The notes under the pieces were generated by a model. The model did not search any database. It saw nothing but the letters and a program-made list of their open reading frames with translations, and had not been told where the DNA came from. The translations under genes and the position numbers were made by a program. Below, piece by piece: positions 33,623-42,250 of a stretch of 64,000 bases of DNA. Position 1 is the first letter of the stretch. Every line of letters begins with the position of its first letter. Source of the stretch: Bin127 sp965221625 (GTDB lineage: Bacteria; Chloroflexota; Dehalococcoidia; Lucifugimonadales; Lucifugimonadaceae); NCBI GenBank assembly GCA_965221625.1, contig OZ244903.1:1984001-2048000 (forward strand). The letters are read 5' to 3'.

Positions 33623-34690
33623 TTACATCCCGTCCTTGGACAACACCGCCGCGACTTTCTCGACATCAGCTTCGACGTACTCCAGTTCGACCAGAGCGTG
33701 ATTCTCCACCGTAGTGGGATCCTTCAAACCCATGCCAGTCAGGATGCAGACAATGGTAAGTTCTGACATGCGCTTTCCAGACGCGGCGAGCTTAATGACG
33801 CCTGCAACCGAAGCCGCTGACGCCGGTTCACAGAAGATGCCCTCGTCTCGGGCAAGACGGATGTATGCGTCGATGATCTCGTTGTCGGTAACCGATTCGA
33901 TGTCTCCGTCCGATTCGTCCCGCGCATTCGTGGCACCGACCCAACTTGCGGGATTGCCGATGCGAATTGCGCTGGCGATAGTCTGCGGATCCTCGATTGG
34001 TGCACCATGCACTATTGGAGCGGCATCGGCAGCCTGAAACCCCATCATCCTCGGCAACTTGGTGATGCGCTCCTCGATCCGATATTCGTTGAAACCCCTC
34101 CAATACGCGGTGATGTTGCCAGCGTTGCCGACTGGTATGCACAGCATGTCAGGCGCGTCCTTGAGATCATCAGATATCTCGAATGAAGCCGTCTTCTGAC
34201 CTTCCAATCGAAACGGGTTGAGCGAGTTGACCAGCTCTATGCCTAACTCGTCGGCAAGTTCCCGAACCATCTTGAGTGCTGCATCGAAGTTGCCGTCAAC
34301 TGCCAAGATCCGCGCGCCGTAGGCCATCGCTTGCGCCAACTTGCCCAAGGCGATTTCACCGGATGGCACAACCACGAGTGCTTGCAGGTTGTACCTTGCC
34401 GCGTAGGCCGCCGCCGAAGCACTCGTGTTACCAGTCGATGCGCAGATTACCTTGTCGCGCTGTTTCTCCAAAGCCTTCGCGATCGCCATCACCATCCCGC
34501 GATCTTTGAAGGAGCCGGTCGGGTTGCTGCCCTCCAACTTGAAGTAGAGGTTCTCGCAACCGATTTCTCGACCAATGTTAGTGGATCTAACGAGTGGCGT
34601 ACTGCCTTCTCCCATCGTGATGATCGGCGTGTCGGAATTAACCGGTAAGAACTCTTTGTAGCGCTCAATGACGCCAATAGTGCCGTTCAA
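33623..34690 (-). CDS. thrC: threonine synthase
   Basis: ThrC converts O-phosphohomoserine to threonine with PLP. The protein of about 355 residues shows LPVNSDTPIITMGEGSTPLV, the PLP lysine in NPTGSFKDRGM, CASTGNTSASAAAYAARY and the phosphate-binding PVGNAGNITAYWRGF. It is the short, fold-type-II form. The TTG at 34690 has AGGAG six bases upstream; a TTG at 34726 would add 12 residues without a binding site. It follows hom by 51 bases, so the two make homoserine into threonine as a pair. Confidence 0.95.
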   Translation of the reverse strand: MNGTIGVIERYKEFLPVNSDTPIITMGEGSTPLVRSTNIGREIGCENLYFKLEGSNPTGSFKDRGMVMAIAKALEKQRDKVICASTGNTSASAAAYAARYNLQALVVVPSGEIALGKLAQAMAYGARILAVDGNFDAALKMVRELADELGIELVNSLNPFRLEGQKTASFEISDDLKDAPDMLCIPVGNAGNITAYWRGFNEYRIEERITKLPRMMGFQAADAAPIVHGAPIEDPQTIASAIRIGNPASWVGATNARDESDGDIESVTDNEIIDAYIRLARDEGIFCEPASAASVAGVIKLAASGKRMSELTIVCILTGMGLKDPTTVENHALVELEYVEADVEKVAAVLSKDGM

Positions 34691-34741
34691 TCCGATCTCC
34701 TGGGAGCGTTCGCAGAGAGATGCCAAAATGATTTACGAGTT

Positions 34742-36067
34742 TCAGATCGAATCGTAATCTTCAACCCGGATCAGATTCTCGAGGGATGTGACGACTTCCA
34801 ATTGTCGCAGACGCGTCGCGGCATGTTGCATGTTGCCCTCGCGCGCCGGATGCGTCATGATCACCAAATCCGCCAAACCGCGTTCGATGTCCTCGTCCAG
34901 CTGCAGAACCGATGCAATACTAATCTTCTCGTCGCCAAACACGCCGGCGATCTCCGCCAAAACACCTGAACGATCTGCTACGGACAACCTCAGGTAGTAA
35001 CGAGCTTCCAAGTCATCGATAGTCACCAACGGCGGACGCGACCCAGCCGCATCACCGAAATTGTCGCCGGCTGCCGCACAATTCCCAGACAGAATCTGGC
35101 GGGTCACCCGCAAGACGTCTCCCAACACTGCGCTCGCAGTCGGTCTGTCGCCGGCACCTCTGCCTTGTAACCACAGCGGACCCAGCAAATCGCCGTTCAA
35201 CTCGACCGCGTTCAACACGCCATTGACTTTGGCCATCGGAACATCGACGGGAACCAATGCGGGATGCACGCGGCATCGCACGCCTTCGCGATCGCTGCGC
35301 GCGATTGCCAGCAGCTTGATTGTGAATCCAAGTTCGCGAGCGTACCGCAGATCCTGTGCGCCGACGTTGCGGATGCCTTCTCGATGGATGTCGTCGGGGT
35401 GGGCGGACACACCAAACGCCAACCGTGCAATTATCGACAGTTTGAACGCCGCGTCGAACGCGTCGACATCGGAGGTCGGATCGGCCTCTGCATACCCTAG
35501 GTTTTGTGCTTCAACCAATGCATCCTCGAACGATGCACCGGATTCATCCATCGACGACAAGATGTAGTTCGTCGTGCCGTTGATGATGGCGCGGATGCTC
35601 TCGATTCGGTTTGCGCTCAGGCTGTCCTGCAAGACCGCCAACACCGGGATGCCCCCACCCACACTGGCTTCGTATGAGATGCTCACGTTGTTGTCAGTCG
35701 CGACACGGGTCAGGTGATCACCATGTTTCGCCAACACCTCTTTGTTTGCGGTGACGATGTGCTTTCCCGCTTGAAGTGCCGCCGACATGTACGTTCGAGC
35801 AGGTTCTTCGCCTCCCATCACTTCAACAACAACGTCCGTACTTTCATTACCCAGAACCGCTTCCGGATCTGTCGTTAGCAGACTCGCCGGCACGCCATCT
35901 CGACTGCGCGAGATGTCCCGAACCAGCACGTCGTTGAGCACGACAGTCCGTTGACCTTCGTCTCGCCACCTGACGATCGAGCGAGCGACCTGAGAGCCAA
36001 CGACACCTGCGCCTAGCAAGCCAATACCGATTGGCTTCGACACTTTGCGTTCCCGGTCGCCGCTCAT
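34742..36067 (-). CDS. hom: homoserine dehydrogenase
   Basis: Hom reduces aspartate semialdehyde to homoserine. The 441-residue protein has the N-terminal Rossmann motif IGIGLLGAGVVGSQVARSI, TANKEVLAKHG and SVGGGIPVL. INGTTNYIL follows, then the catalytic region EADPTSDVDAFDAAFKLSI. A C-terminal ACT domain (SVADRSGVLAEIAGVFGDEK) points to threonine feedback. The start ATG lies three bases after the stop of the upstream PPIase gene, so the two are translationally close. Confidence 0.96.
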   Translation of the reverse strand: MSGDRERKVSKPIGIGLLGAGVVGSQVARSIVRWRDEGQRTVVLNDVLVRDISRSRDGVPASLLTTDPEAVLGNESTDVVVEVMGGEEPARTYMSAALQAGKHIVTANKEVLAKHGDHLTRVATDNNVSISYEASVGGGIPVLAVLQDSLSANRIESIRAIINGTTNYILSSMDESGASFEDALVEAQNLGYAEADPTSDVDAFDAAFKLSIIARLAFGVSAHPDDIHREGIRNVGAQDLRYARELGFTIKLLAIARSDREGVRCRVHPALVPVDVPMAKVNGVLNAVELNGDLLGPLWLQGRGAGDRPTASAVLGDVLRVTRQILSGNCAAAGDNFGDAAGSRPPLVTIDDLEARYYLRLSVADRSGVLAEIAGVFGDEKISIASVLQLDEDIERGLADLVIMTHPAREGNMQHAATRLRQLEVVTSLENLIRVEDYDSI

Positions 36068-36070
36068 TAG

Positions 36071-37273
36071 CTAACGGCCGGTGACAGCGTTCAAGTCTTC
36101 CAGTGAAGCGAATTGCGACTCAGGCGTCGCAGTTGGCACGATCGCGCTCAAACGCACCTGGCGGTTGACCCAGTCGTAAACTTCGCTGTTAATCGTGACC
36201 GTGTTGTAGAAATCTTGACGGTGATCGTTAATGAAGCGGTCAACGGCGAGGTCTGCCAGTACCTCGAAGTGGTCATCAGCCAACTCGCGAGCCTCAGAGT
36301 AGTCAGACACGATGTGGGCAGTCCAAGTTTGAGTCGTTTCGTCGTATCGTCCTCCGCTGAGAGTGTTCAACGGCAAGATCCGATCGCCCTCACTCCCGTC
36401 CTCGTTTCGATGTCGGCCGAATAGTATCGAATCGAGTTCAGTCCGGACGCCTTTTGGCAACCATCCCAGATAACCGCCGTCCCGTCTAATATTGGGATCT
36501 TCGGACAATTCGTAGACCACGTCCGCGACTGCACGTCCCGACGCCAAATCTCGCTCGATGCGATTAATCGTCCCCTGACTGACGTCCAACAGCACAATCT
36601 TGTACGCCTCGGCGTGCGGTTGAATGCGTGAGATGTTGCTCGCCACCTCAGTGCGCAGTCTGTCCTTGAACATGTTCTTGCGGATGAAGTCGCGGTAGAC
36701 GTCCTCGGCAAGTCCGACGCGATTCAGGAATTGTTTCTTGGCTTCTTCGACGTTGGCGCGATGTTCTCGATCCGACGAGACTATCCCGCCTTCTGTTACG
36801 AAGCCCAACAGCGATTCCAACTGCGTGTCGACTTCATCCTGTTCGACCGTTATGCCGTATCGCGGTGCCAGCAAGTAAGCAATCTCGTTCGATTGCAGCG
36901 TCTGCATCGCCTCGAAGACGGATGTGCCCAACTCGAAGGGTACACCCAAGTCCTCGCTCAATCTCTGGAAGAAACGGATGTAGTTGACGACGTCACCTCG
37001 GGTGTAGATGGTGTCCTCGACCTGCACCGCGATCTCCGTCGGCGGCACGACGTACTGGCGATAAAATCCGTACGCCGGAATCGCCATAACAACCAGTACG
37101 AAAATCAGTGCCCCAATGACGAACGGCCGGTTCTTGAGGGCAGCCGCCTCGCGTCGTCGCATCAGCTCGAAACGGGAAACGCCGCGTCGGTTCGTGATGC
37201 TACGCTGGCCAGCCCGGTATCCGCCGAGTGGTGCGTGGGAAAATGTACTGCGTTCAGGTTCGTTCGTAGTCAT
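36071..37273 (-). CDS. membrane-anchored parvulin-type peptidyl-prolyl isomerase (SurA/PrsA-like)
   Basis: The 400-residue protein has a basic N-terminus and one membrane helix at about residues 50-70 (FVIGALIFVLVVMAIPAYGF). A SurA-like helical domain follows, then a parvulin domain that includes the family landmark EDPNIRRDGGYLGWLPKG. It should fold exported proteins on the outer face of the membrane. The parvulin domain looks somewhat degenerate at its start. It begins 148 bases after rpsR and immediately precedes hom. Confidence 0.85.
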   Translation of the reverse strand: MTTNEPERSTFSHAPLGGYRAGQRSITNRRGVSRFELMRRREAAALKNRPFVIGALIFVLVVMAIPAYGFYRQYVVPPTEIAVQVEDTIYTRGDVVNYIRFFQRLSEDLGVPFELGTSVFEAMQTLQSNEIAYLLAPRYGITVEQDEVDTQLESLLGFVTEGGIVSSDREHRANVEEAKKQFLNRVGLAEDVYRDFIRKNMFKDRLRTEVASNISRIQPHAEAYKIVLLDVSQGTINRIERDLASGRAVADVVYELSEDPNIRRDGGYLGWLPKGVRTELDSILFGRHRNEDGSEGDRILPLNTLSGGRYDETTQTWTAHIVSDYSEARELADDHFEVLADLAVDRFINDHRQDFYNTVTINSEVYDWVNRQVRLSAIVPTATPESQFASLEDLNAVTGR

Positions 37274-37421
37274 CGCGATGGGAAGTAACCGCTAACGACG
37301 GGCGTGTCGAGTGCAATGTCCGCAATTCTACGACAGCTAGAGCTACGGAGTACGTTAGATTGAGATAGCGAACGGGTTACGAACTAGTGGACAACGCCCG
37401 CGACGCCGGGGGCAAACTCGA

Positions 37422-37925
37422 CTAGTCCTCGATTTCGGATTCGGTATCAGCGTCGTCCGTCGTCGCTTCGTAAGTTTGCGATGGGGTCGAATCCTCCGCA
37501 ACCTGCGACTCCTCCGACGACTCGCTTGACGCTTCTGTCGTCGTTACCGCATCTTCAACACGCTGCTCATCGGAAGCTTCACTCGAGTCCGTCGCCTCAG
37601 AATTCTCGGCCTCGCCAACGCTCAGATTGGTCGATTGAACGGTACCGGTGATCAACGAGTGGTTCGGAGCGAGAGGCAAGAGGGCCATATGCCGGGCGCG
37701 CTTAATCTCACGCGCGAGACGGCGTTGATCCTTTGCCGTCAGGCCAAAACGTCGACCAGAGACGATCTTGCCGCGTTCGCTAACGAACCGACGAAGCTTG
37801 TCGACGTTCTTGTAATTTATGTCCTCACTGGCGAGAACGTTCCTTCCCCGACGACGTCGCATTCCGCCGCCTGGGCGACGCTCGCGCTGCATTGGTCGGG
37901 GACGCGTGCTAGGGCCTGTTGTCAT
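37422..37925 (-). CDS. rpsR: 30S ribosomal protein S18 with a long acidic C-terminal tail
   Basis: The S18 core spans about residues 30-88: EDINYKNVDKLRRFVSERGK, then RRFGLTAKDQRRLAREIKRA and RHMALLPL. An Arg-rich N-terminus precedes it. About 77 further residues follow, rich in Ser, Glu, Thr and Asp, with no parallel in ordinary S18, which ends soon after ALLPF. The tail is in frame with no frameshift, so it is part of the protein as annotated. ATG 37925 follows GGAGAG closely. The gene closes the rpsF-ssb-ssb-rpsR cluster; rplI, often next, is absent. Confidence 0.93.
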   Translation of the reverse strand: MTTGPSTRPRPMQRERRPGGGMRRRRGRNVLASEDINYKNVDKLRRFVSERGKIVSGRRFGLTAKDQRRLAREIKRARHMALLPLAPNHSLITGTVQSTNLSVGEAENSEATDSSEASDEQRVEDAVTTTEASSESSEESQVAEDSTPSQTYEATTDDADTESEIED

Positions 37926-38006
37926 CTTCTCTCCGTGATCAAGTACCGTTGCTTTCAAGCGTACATTTCGATGTCGTCGCAGTAGCAGGCACCCAAGTCG
38001 CTAATG

Positions 38007-38504
38007 TTACCAAGGCAGATCTTCCAGATCTTCCTCATCTTCCATCGGCTCGGGGGCGGATGCAGGTCGTCCCTGCCCTTCGTTTCGTTGAGGCGACGAC
38101 TGGGAATACTCGCTTGGACCCGCAGACTGTCCACCTTCAGACGGCGGGTAGCTGCCGTAACCACCTTCTTCGTTCTGGTCGCGACCGGTCAGATCCATTA
38201 CCCGGAATGCGTTGACTTCCAAAGAGGTGCGCGTCACGCCAGCGTCGTTAGTCCACTCGCGACTCGAGAGTCGACCTTCAACGAAGACACGGGAGCCTTT
38301 TCGGATTCTTTGAGCGATGCTTTCGGCCTGTTGCCCCCAAACGGCAACCCTGAACCATTCAGTCTCCTCACGCCACTCGTTGTTGACTTGGTAGTTTCTG
38401 TTGACAGCCAAGCTGAAGTTGGCGACCGTTCTTCCAGTTGCGGTATACCGCAACTCGGCGTCTTGCCCGGCGTTACCGATCAGGAGTATCAGATTCAAGC
38501 TCAT
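38007..38504 (-). CDS. ssb: single-stranded DNA-binding protein (first paralogue)
   Basis: This 165-residue protein has a standard OB-fold (LILLIGNAGQDAELRYTATG, ETEWFRVAVWGQQAESIAQ, KGSRVFVEGRLSSREW). A Gly/Ser/Gln-rich linker and an acidic tip ending EEDLEDLPW follow, close to the DDDLPF tip that recruits replication and repair partners. It is therefore the better candidate for the housekeeping SSB. It sits 81 bases upstream of rpsR and six bases after the second ssb-like gene. Confidence 0.95.
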   Translation of the reverse strand: MSLNLILLIGNAGQDAELRYTATGRTVANFSLAVNRNYQVNNEWREETEWFRVAVWGQQAESIAQRIRKGSRVFVEGRLSSREWTNDAGVTRTSLEVNAFRVMDLTGRDQNEEGGYGSYPPSEGGQSAGPSEYSQSSPQRNEGQGRPASAPEPMEDEEDLEDLPW

Positions 38505-38510
38505 GGCATT

Positions 38511-39005
38511 TCACCACGCCAACTTGTCAACTTCGATCAAGTCCTTCGGCATTTCGCTTGCACCGACGTCCATGACCTTACTGAGGCGAAACGGTCGGTC
38601 GCCTTGTTGCGTGCCGTCATCGCGTTCATTCTCACCCTCACCGAACGACGAACCGTCGTCTCCGTATTCGCCATTCCCATTGCGTCGATCAAACACGATG
38701 ACCCGGTTCGCTCGCACGTCCAAGCTGGTGCGCGGTCGGCCGTTGGCGTCGGTGTATTGACGAGTCGACAGTCTACCGTCGACGAAGACCTTTGAGCCGC
38801 GCTTTACGCGCTCTGCGACATTGGGGGCGGTGCGATTCCAAACCGCGACGTTAAACCACTCGGTCTCCTCCCGCATCTCATCGCGAACCGGGTATCGCCT
38901 TGAAATTGCCACACTAAAGTTCGCGACCTCACCGCCATTCGGCGTTTGTCGCAACTCTGCGTTTCGCCCGGCGTTGCCGATCAGAAAGATCTGACTTAGA
39001 GACAT
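38511..39005 (-). CDS. single-stranded DNA-binding protein paralogue with altered C-terminus
   Basis: The 164-residue protein has the same OB-fold landmarks as its neighbour (IFLIGNAGRNAELRQTPNGG, ETEWFNVAVWNRTAPNVAE, KGSKVFVDGRLSTRQY), so the pair looks like a tandem duplication. Its tail differs: an acidic linker leads to MPKDLIEVDKLAW, which lacks the run of acidic residues before the tip. Protein-partner recruitment may be changed, or it may form mixed oligomers with the other SSB (inference). It lies between rpsF and the first ssb in one operon. Confidence 0.92.
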   Translation of the reverse strand: MSLSQIFLIGNAGRNAELRQTPNGGEVANFSVAISRRYPVRDEMREETEWFNVAVWNRTAPNVAERVKRGSKVFVDGRLSTRQYTDANGRPRTSLDVRANRVIVFDRRNGNGEYGDDGSSFGEGENERDDGTQQGDRPFRLSKVMDVGASEMPKDLIEVDKLAW

Positions 39006-39090
39006 TCTTGTTGACCACCTTCCTTAAGTGATTCCTCGCATCCCAAATGACTTACTAATGGGACATATGTACGAGGTTAAGGGGAAGGTT

Positions 39091-39372
39091 TCACTTTCTC
39101 ACGATCAGATGGCGAATTACGTCGCGGTCGGCAAGAATTGCGCGATCCAACTCCGGTGCTCGCAGAGATTCCATCTTGAATTGCGCAAGCAAGTAGTAGC
39201 CTTCGGTCTGCTTGTTGATCGGATACGACAAGTTTCGCTTGCCCCAAGGTTCGATTTCATCGACCTCGCCACCCAAAGAATCGACGACGCCACGCAACTT
39301 CTCAACGGAAGCGTCGCCTTCACGCTCGCCGGCACCGCCGCCGAGAATCCACATGATCTCGTAATCTGTCAA
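39091..39372 (-). CDS. rpsF: 30S ribosomal protein S6
   Basis: The 93-residue protein matches S6: YEIMWILGGG at the start, then the S18-interacting LGGEVDEIEPWGKRNLSYPI and YYLLAQFKM. The start codon is TTG at 39372, preceded by GGGTAG. It heads the rpsF-ssb-ssb-rpsR operon. A TATAAT box lies 73 bases upstream. Confidence 0.95.
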   Translation of the reverse strand: MTDYEIMWILGGGAGEREGDASVEKLRGVVDSLGGEVDEIEPWGKRNLSYPINKQTEGYYLLAQFKMESLRAPELDRAILADRDVIRHLIVRK

Positions 39373-39444
39373 TTGCTACCCGCCAATTGCTGTCGAACCA
39401 GCACGTGTTTTTCCAAGTCGACTATCCGGAATCGATAAATTTCG

Positions 39445-39450
39445 ATTATA
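39445..39450 (-). promoter_or_regulatory. candidate -10 box of the rpsF operon
   Basis: The minus strand reads TTGTATAATCGAAATTT, with a consensus TATAAT, in the 142-base gap between glyA and rpsF. The -35 region is not recognisable. The same TATAATCGAAA occurs before ilvE at 43882-43887. Confidence 0.45.
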
Positions 39451-39514
39451 CAACTCGCGGTTGGAAAACCCGTTTCGCAATCGGGATTATATGCGCGCCG
39501 GGGTGCCGCAATGG

Positions 39515-40759
39515 TCAAGAATCTATGCCCGGTACCGGGTAGGAACTGGCGAAACGCCCCACACGTTCTGCAAGCACCCGTTCACGTCCCGCATCGCCGT
39601 CCATGGTGAGTGCTTCACCTATGAACGAAGCTATCTGCCCCATGTCCCGAACCGTCATCTCGCGCGACGTCACCGCAGGTACGCCGACTCGAATGCCAGA
39701 AGTTACGCGTGGCGGCATCGGGTCGAACGGGATCATGTTCTTGTTGGCGACGATGCCGATGTTGCGCAGGCGAGTTTCTGCTTCTGCGCCGGTTACTTCC
39801 AAACCTCGCAGATCGACCAGCATCAAATGGTTGTCAGTGCCACCTGAAACGATCCGCAAACCTTCATCTGTTAGTGCCTCGGCCAGAGATTCAGCGTTCG
39901 CCACGATGCCGGCGGCATACGATTTGAAATCGTCGCTCGCCGCTTCCCCGAAAGCGACGGCTTTCGCCGCGATCGCGTGTCCCATCGGGCCGCCCTGCAT
40001 GCGAGGAAACACCGCCGAATCGTACTTGCGTGCCCACTCTTCTGTTGTTAATGCCAAGGCACCTCGGGGACCACGCAGCGTCTTGTGCGTCGTGCTGGTG
40101 ACTATACCGGCGTGCGCTATTGGCGATGGATGCTCTCCCGCGGCGACCAAACCGGCAATGTGGGCGATGTCTGCGAGATGCACGGCACCGACATTCTCAG
40201 CGATCTGACCAAAACGCTCGAAGTCTATTGTTCTCGAGTATGCGGAAAAGCCGGAGACGATGATCTTCGGCATCGTCTGTTGCGCCAATCGCTCGATCGC
40301 ATCGTAATCGAGAGTTTCAGTTCCTTCGTCAAGGGAGTAATGGACGAAGTCGTATATCCGGCCGGAGAAGTTCACTGGCGATCCATGAGTCAGATGGCCA
40401 CCGTGGTCCAACGACATACCCAAAACTCGGTCACCGGGTTCGAGCACCGCAAAGTATGCCGCCATGTTGGCTTGCGAGCCGGCATGGGGTTGGACGTTTG
40501 CGTGCGCTGCGCCAGGGAACAGATGCTTAAGCCGTTCGATCGCCAAACACTCTGCCGCGTCGACGTTCTCGGTACCCGCGTAGTAGCGTCGCCCGGGATA
40601 TCCTTCAGCGTATTTGTTCGTGAGAACTGACCCAGTCGCCTCCAACACGGCACGGCTAGCGTAATTCTCCGACGCTATCAGCACGATCTCGTCCCGTAAC
40701 CGCTTCTCCTCTGCAGCGACGATGCGGGAAATTTCTGGATCTTTGGACTGCAAACTCAA
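39515..40759 (-). CDS. glyA: serine hydroxymethyltransferase
   Basis: GlyA interconverts serine and glycine with tetrahydrofolate, supplying one-carbon units. The 414-residue product shows LIASENYASRAVLEATGSVL, NKYAEGYPGRRYYAGTENVD, NVQPHAGSQANMAAYFAVL and the PLP lysine in STTHKTLRGPRGAL. The start is a TTG at 40759; no ATG fits the conserved N-terminus. The next minus-strand gene is rpsF, 142 bases away, apparently with its own promoter. Confidence 0.97.
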   Translation of the reverse strand: MSLQSKDPEISRIVAAEEKRLRDEIVLIASENYASRAVLEATGSVLTNKYAEGYPGRRYYAGTENVDAAECLAIERLKHLFPGAAHANVQPHAGSQANMAAYFAVLEPGDRVLGMSLDHGGHLTHGSPVNFSGRIYDFVHYSLDEGTETLDYDAIERLAQQTMPKIIVSGFSAYSRTIDFERFGQIAENVGAVHLADIAHIAGLVAAGEHPSPIAHAGIVTSTTHKTLRGPRGALALTTEEWARKYDSAVFPRMQGGPMGHAIAAKAVAFGEAASDDFKSYAAGIVANAESLAEALTDEGLRIVSGGTDNHLMLVDLRGLEVTGAEAETRLRNIGIVANKNMIPFDPMPPRVTSGIRVGVPAVTSREMTVRDMGQIASFIGEALTMDGDAGRERVLAERVGRFASSYPVPGIDS

Positions 40760-40925
40760 ATGCTTTACGTCTCGTCTTCTCTGTATCCGACGTTGCGAGG
40801 TTTCACACGATAACCCAATCCTGAGTCTACGCTGACTGGCTGAACCCGCGTGCTACGCAGATATCATGAAATTGTTTACCTAATTTGTAATCACGTGTCT
40901 GGGCAGTAGTCCGAGGAACAGTGCG

Positions 40926-41648
40926 GTGGATCAACTGGAGCAATTCACAGATATACCTGAACGCGCGATGGTGATCTGCGCCCATCCAGATGATGCCGAG
41001 ATCGGTGCTGGCGGCACCGCGGCATTGTGGGCGTCCCACGGAAGCGAAATCACCTACGTCGTGTGTACTACCGGCAGCAGCGGCAGCAATGACGAAGATA
41101 TGACTTCGGACCGAATTGCCGGTATACGCCGCCAAGAGCAAGAAGAAGCCGCCAGCGTTATCGGCGTCAAAAACCTCGTCATGCTCCCTTACCCTGACGG
41201 TCACTTAGAGCCAAACCGAGATTTCTTGGGTGAGGTCGTCAAGGCGATTCGCGCATATCGTCCCGACGCGATTTTCACCCATGACCCCTATCGGATGAAC
41301 GGATTCAACCACCGCGACCATCGAAACACCGGCATCACAGTGCAGGACGCGGTATATCCCTATGCCCGAGATCACCTCCATTTCCCAGAGCACATGAAGT
41401 TGGGATTAGAGCCGTACAAGGTCAGAGACGTTTTCTATTGGCACTCGGATCGACCGAACGCGATAGTCGACATCACAACCACATTAAACACCCGCATTGA
41501 TGCGCTGAGTCGCCACCGCAGCCAGGTGCCCGGATTGGCTGTCGGAACCGCGTCAGCCGAACGGGCGAGCGAACGGGCGCGATCCGTTGCCGAAGGTATG
41601 CCGTTCGAATTCGGTGAAGCGTTTCGAAGGATAACTGCTCGAACCTAA
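40926..41648 (+). CDS. PIG-L family deacetylase (MshB/BshB-like)
   Basis: The 240-residue protein has the zinc-binding motif CAHPDDAEIGAGGT near its N-terminus and the second metal site NHRDHRNTG mid-protein, both typical of GlcNAc deacetylases of the PIG-L family. Members include MshB (mycothiol), BshB (bacillithiol) and many glycan deacetylases. The start is GTG at 40926 with GAGGAA eight bases upstream. It stands alone, divergent from glyA and convergent with the PAP2-like gene. The precise substrate is unresolved. Confidence 0.87.
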   Translation: MDQLEQFTDIPERAMVICAHPDDAEIGAGGTAALWASHGSEITYVVCTTGSSGSNDEDMTSDRIAGIRRQEQEEAASVIGVKNLVMLPYPDGHLEPNRDFLGEVVKAIRAYRPDAIFTHDPYRMNGFNHRDHRNTGITVQDAVYPYARDHLHFPEHMKLGLEPYKVRDVFYWHSDRPNAIVDITTTLNTRIDALSRHRSQVPGLAVGTASAERASERARSVAEGMPFEFGEAFRRITART

Positions 41649-41659
41649 CAGGCATTCGA

Positions 41660-42250
41660 TCATGCGACGCCGAAACCGCGCAGTATTCGAATGGTCAACT
41701 GTGGGATCGGGTTGAAAATGGCGAAGAGCAATCGCGCCACTAGTAATGCCGCAATACCGACTAAGGCACCACCGATAGCGTCGGTTGGGTAGAACGTGCC
41801 GACGTACACGCGCATTAGCGAGTAAACCGTCGCCAAAACTGCCAACATCACGCCCGATCGCCGATCAACCAACATTACCGCAGCCGCCACAGCGAACACC
41901 ACTGCCATCGGATTGGCTGGGAATGAAGGGTCCGTGGAGCGATAAAAGATTAGATTCATTCCATCACCTAACTCTTCGAACGGGCGCGGTCGGTCCCACG
42001 TCCGGTTGATCGCAGCAACGAATATGTTGGCAATTCCGACGCCCGCCATACCCGTCAGCGCGGCTAGCTGATGCCGCATTCGTTCACTTGGGGTGCGACC
42101 GATGAACCACATTGCGAACATGGATGCCGAGAAGATCAAAGGCATCAGGTAGTCCGAAGCCAAAACCTTGGCTAAGTCGTCGAATACGCCTAGGCTCCCG
42201 GCTTGACCATTGACCCATCGCAACAGCGTCTCGTCGAAGGGATTAGCCAC
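41660..42250 (-). CDS. PAP2-like membrane protein lacking both catalytic histidines
   Basis: The 196-residue protein has about five hydrophobic helices and the three positions of the PAP2 phosphatase signature. These are INRTWDRPRPF (motif 1), DPSFPANPMA (motif 2) and LMRVYVGTFYPTDAIGG (motif 3). In active enzymes motif 2 ends in His (PSxH) and motif 3 reads SR-x5-H. Here the His positions hold Pro114 and Phe153, while Arg147 and Asp157 remain. I checked the codons. Lipid phosphatase activity is therefore doubtful. Its start overlaps the end of the upstream membrane-protein gene by eight bases. Confidence 0.8.
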   Translation of the reverse strand: MANPFDETLLRWVNGQAGSLGVFDDLAKVLASDYLMPLIFSASMFAMWFIGRTPSERMRHQLAALTGMAGVGIANIFVAAINRTWDRPRPFEELGDGMNLIFYRSTDPSFPANPMAVVFAVAAAVMLVDRRSGVMLAVLATVYSLMRVYVGTFYPTDAIGGALVGIAALLVARLLFAIFNPIPQLTIRILRGFGVA

